From: an uncultured Bdellovibrio sp.
GTDB taxonomy: Bacteria > Bdellovibrionota > Bdellovibrionia > Bdellovibrionales > Bdellovibrionaceae
Length of the DNA stretch: 7,239 nt
Direction of reading: 5' to 3'
Assembly (NCBI GenBank): GCA_946482355.1
Contig: CAMLRE010000102.1
Coordinates: 1-7,239 of the forward strand
The position numbers and the translations under genes are program-made. The notes under the pieces are model-generated. The model was not told where the DNA came from, did not search any database, and saw only the letters and a list, made by a program, of their open reading frames with translations. Below are positions 6,460 through 7,239 of the stretch, in pieces. Within the stretch, counting starts at the first letter, position 1. The number at the start of each line of letters is the position of its first letter.

Positions 6460-7239
6460 TGAAAAAGTTTTTTAAATATTTCATAGTATTAAGTTTGTTA
6501 TTTAGTGTTCAAGCGTACGCTGACCTAGCAAATGTCAGTGGTGGTTTTAATTTAACTGAAACTGATGATTTTCACTACGATGCAAGTATTGATGGTACAA
6601 AAACACCCGCACAGGTGGCCGTTGATCATATTAAACGGTTAGGTGGTAAACATGTCGAATTAAACGTGCGTGCGCGCATGATCACAGGAACAGGTACAGA
6701 GATTGTGCCGGTCACAAAACCAGCTGACCGTGCTGACGAAGCAAAGCGTATGATTCGTTTAATGAAGTACATTAAAGAGCAGGGTTTAACTGTAGGTATT
6801 CGCCCTATCTTTTTTGTTGTCGGGCCAAATGGTGAATTTCCGTATTATCAAACGATGCCTGATGGCAGTCGCAAACACTGGTGGCATGGAAACATTCAGC
6901 CCATTGATCCCGACCGTTGGTTTGATAGCTTTCGCACTTACTTAGATGTTTATATTACGATTGCAAATATTGGTAAAGCCGACGAATTCACAATCGGTGC
7001 CGAGCTTTACAGTATGACTGTGGGGATTGAGGACCAATGGCAGGAATATCAGTTCGGATTTCCTGGCCGTTGGATCGCTCTGTTACGGTATGTAAGAACA
7101 AAACTTCCGCGCGCGATGTTAATGTATGATATTAATTTTACCGATGACTCTAATACAAACGGCGGTTTTCAAAAATCCGGTGGAGAATTAGAACGCTGGC
7201 GTTACCGCTTAGTGGATTTAGCGAACCCAACTGATCCTG
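6459..7239 (+). CDS. Secreted TIM-barrel glycoside-hydrolase-like protein, 3' end missing
   Basis: The first 260 codons are present; the frame is open to the window edge. Residues 1-21 are a signal peptide (MKKFFKYFIVLSLLFSVQAYA). The mature part follows a beta/alpha-barrel rhythm: HVELNVRARM (65-74), an Arg/Glu-rich helix at 90-108, TVGIRPIFFV (111-120), a helix around 152-170, and FTIGAELYSM (177-186). In GH113-like and related clan-A barrels, the Glu in such a G-x-E strand-4 motif (here Glu182) is the acid/base. The nucleophile expected on strand 7 would lie beyond the window. Cleavage or binding of a beta-linked glycan is therefore likely but unproven, and the exact GH family is uncertain. 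GAGG at 6447-6450 lies eight bases before the ATG, which shares one base with the preceding stop. This implies coupling and cooperation with the two upstream secreted proteins. Confidence 0.75.
   Translation, partial: MKKFFKYFIVLSLLFSVQAYADLANVSGGFNLTETDDFHYDASIDGTKTPAQVAVDHIKRLGGKHVELNVRARMITGTGTEIVPVTKPADRADEAKRMIRLMKYIKEQGLTVGIRPIFFVVGPNGEFPYYQTMPDGSRKHWWHGNIQPIDPDRWFDSFRTYLDVYITIANIGKADEFTIGAELYSMTVGIEDQWQEYQFGFPGRWIALLRYVRTKLPRAMLMYDINFTDDSNTNGGFQKSGGELERWRYRLVDLANPTDP

Noticed and set aside
6290..6484. Minus-strand 64-codon frame across the junction of the last two genes
   Set aside because: It is antisense to a coupled TAATG junction and the signal peptide of the hydrolase-like protein.

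Overview
The window looks like a piece of a free-living or predatory Gram-negative chromosome. It is AT-rich, leucine is often TTA, Shine-Dalgarno sequences are weak, and three consecutive genes encode signal-peptide proteins. The flavour suggests a Bdellovibrio-like member of the Bdellovibrionota. This is an impression from gene style and not a demonstrated assignment. I see no tRNA, rRNA, insertion sequence, CRISPR array or phage gene.

Layout. At the left edge a leftward gene appears to begin at base 7, with a strong ribosome binding site and a 14-bp palindrome upstream of it. Bases 8-249 are non-coding and hold that gene's control region plus two inverted repeats downstream of the next gene. 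One of these is a probable terminator. Bases 250-1803 (minus) encode a soluble hybrid histidine kinase with PAS, HisKA, HATPase and receiver domains. Its start is best placed at an internal ATG, because a good sigma70-type promoter lies inside the longer open frame. A divergent spacer separates it from a 10-helix EamA/DMT exporter (1925-2749, plus) that resembles the aromatic amino acid exporter YddG. Bases 2750-2911 are non-coding and carry a hairpin and a tandem 10-bp repeat.

From 2912 to the right edge runs a tightly packed plus-strand operon of three secreted proteins. First is a DUF2334 polysaccharide deacetylase-like enzyme. Second is an unrecognised 580-residue protein, apparently helical at the N-terminus and beta-rich at the C-terminus. 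Third is a TIM-barrel glycoside-hydrolase-like protein cut by the window end. The junctions overlap by four bases (ATGA) and one base (TAATG), so the three are probably translationally coupled.

Functionally, the operon pairs a carbohydrate deacetylase-like protein with a glycan-cleaving-type barrel outside the cytoplasm. PgaB and PelA, of the PNAG and Pel exopolysaccharide systems, combine these two activities in one polypeptide. Here they would be separate proteins with an unknown third partner between them. A role in making, trimming or remodelling an extracellular or cell-wall glycan is the best inference. The kinase and the exporter are separate transcription units with no visible tie to it.
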